Assembly: GCA_005883115.1 (NCBI GenBank)
Contig: VAZQ01000553.1
Coordinates: 1-5,491 of the forward strand
Length of the DNA: 5,491 nucleotides
Source of the DNA: Alphaproteobacteria bacterium
Lineage (GTDB): Bacteria > Pseudomonadota > Alphaproteobacteria > Rhizobiales > Xanthobacteraceae
Direction: 5' to 3'
Shown here: in pieces, positions 5,049 through 5,491 of the stretch
Numbering within the stretch: the first letter of the stretch is position 1
How the letters are laid out: every line of letters starts with the position of its first letter
Position numbers and translations under genes: made by a program
The notes under the pieces: generated by a model
What the model was told of the DNA's origin: nothing
The model's input: the letters and a program-made list of their open reading frames with translations, nothing else
Database searches by the model: none

Positions 5049-5491
5049 TCATTCGCGGCCGTCGACGGCCATGTCGAACGTGCCCACGCCGGGACCATTC
5101 ACCGGCCGCTGCAGCGCTTCCGGATGCCGCAACGTGCGGACCGCATCGTTATAGCCGGCGTTCCAATGGTCGATCATGCTGGTGCGAGAAAACTCATAAT
5201 CTTTGGATTGGACTTCATAGTTCTTCGATCGATAGATCAGGTGCACGATCTGGTACACGTTGCGGTCCGCGACGCTCTGCAGCAGTTTGCCCTCGTCTGA
5301 CGCGAGCACGTCGGCCGGAATCTTTTCCAGAAGGTTCGCCAGCGCCATTCGGAGGCACTGGATATGTTTGAATTCGTCGGTATTGGCCCGTGTCCTGCTC
5401 GAATATTGGATTTCTTTCTGTCGCGAGATCACGTCGTTGAGATCGCTTGGCAAGTTGCCGCGCGCGCTCCACAGGTCGACTTGGAACGTGA
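5049..5491 (-). CDS. Patatin-like phospholipase, C-terminal part (DUF3734-type tail; 5' end outside window)
   Basis: The frame is open from the window edge (codon 5489-5487) to TGA at 5051-5049, giving 147 residues: TFQVDLWSARGNLPSDLNDV, then RQKEIQYSSRTRANTDEF, then a helical region with LLEKIPADVL, NVYQIVHLIYRSKNYEVQSKDYEFSR, and HWNAGYNDAVRTLRHPE near the end. 'FQVDLxSARGxLP...RxKEIxYSSRTR' followed by 'HWxAGYxDAVRTLRHPE' is how I know the C-terminal domain of bacterial patatin-like phospholipases (DUF3734). The catalytic Ser-Asp dyad of such enzymes lies in the N-terminal domain, outside the window. The visible part is intact with no frame break. It heads the operon with adc and bdh. Patatins are lipid acyl hydrolases, and in Legionella a patatin gene is paired with bdhA (bdhA-patD), supporting a link to 3-hydroxybutyrate metabolism. 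Confidence 0.85.
   Translation of the reverse strand, partial: TFQVDLWSARGNLPSDLNDVISRQKEIQYSSRTRANTDEFKHIQCLRMALANLLEKIPADVLASDEGKLLQSVADRNVYQIVHLIYRSKNYEVQSKDYEFSRTSMIDHWNAGYNDAVRTLRHPEALQRPVNGPGVGTFDMAVDGRE

Noticed and set aside
4313..5371. 352-codon plus-strand open frame opposite adc and the patatin gene
   Set aside because: An arginine-rich antisense shadow with no motif; the minus-strand proteins explain this DNA.

Overview
The window looks like chromosomal DNA from an alphaproteobacterium of the Bradyrhizobium / Nitrobacteraceae type. The evidence is GC-rich coding sequence, protein families and operon layout typical of that group, and long intergenic palindromes built on GTGTCCCGGG and CGTCATTCCGG cores, which I recall as common in Bradyrhizobium intergenic DNA. 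No search was run, so the genus is an inference.

Left half, plus strand: the last 31 codons of a DoxX-like membrane protein (to 97); a 344-bp gap holding a compound palindrome (180-294) bracketed by a 16-bp direct repeat; then a probable two-gene operon, a class II aldolase/adducin-family enzyme (442-1200) followed by an M24 Xaa-Pro dipeptidase-like metallopeptidase (1353-2546). Both have clear Shine-Dalgarno sequences that set their starts well inside longer open frames.

Middle: about 940 bp between convergent operons (2547-3489). It carries a second compound palindrome (2555-2725), a small GC hairpin (2824-2840), a third, cloverleaf-like palindrome (2905-3051) and, on the minus strand, a well-supported 33-codon gene for a single-span membrane microprotein (3069-3170). 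The rest, 3171-3489, shows no convincing gene.

Right half, minus strand, read from 5491 down: the C-terminus of a patatin-like phospholipase with a DUF3734-type tail, an acetoacetate decarboxylase gene (adc) and a 3-hydroxybutyrate dehydrogenase gene (bdh), tightly packed as one operon. Hydrolysis of a lipid or polyester, oxidation of 3-hydroxybutyrate to acetoacetate and decarboxylation to acetone plus CO2 would form a short catabolic route. However, both adc and bdh are broken as read here. Each loses a short conserved segment (about 20 and about 34 bases by my estimate) and changes frame at that point, while all other catalytic residues remain. Two independent frame-breaking micro-deletions in adjacent genes of one pathway are the most striking observation in the window: either recent loss of the pathway or a sequence/assembly defect. 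I did not find a clearly novel multi-gene system.
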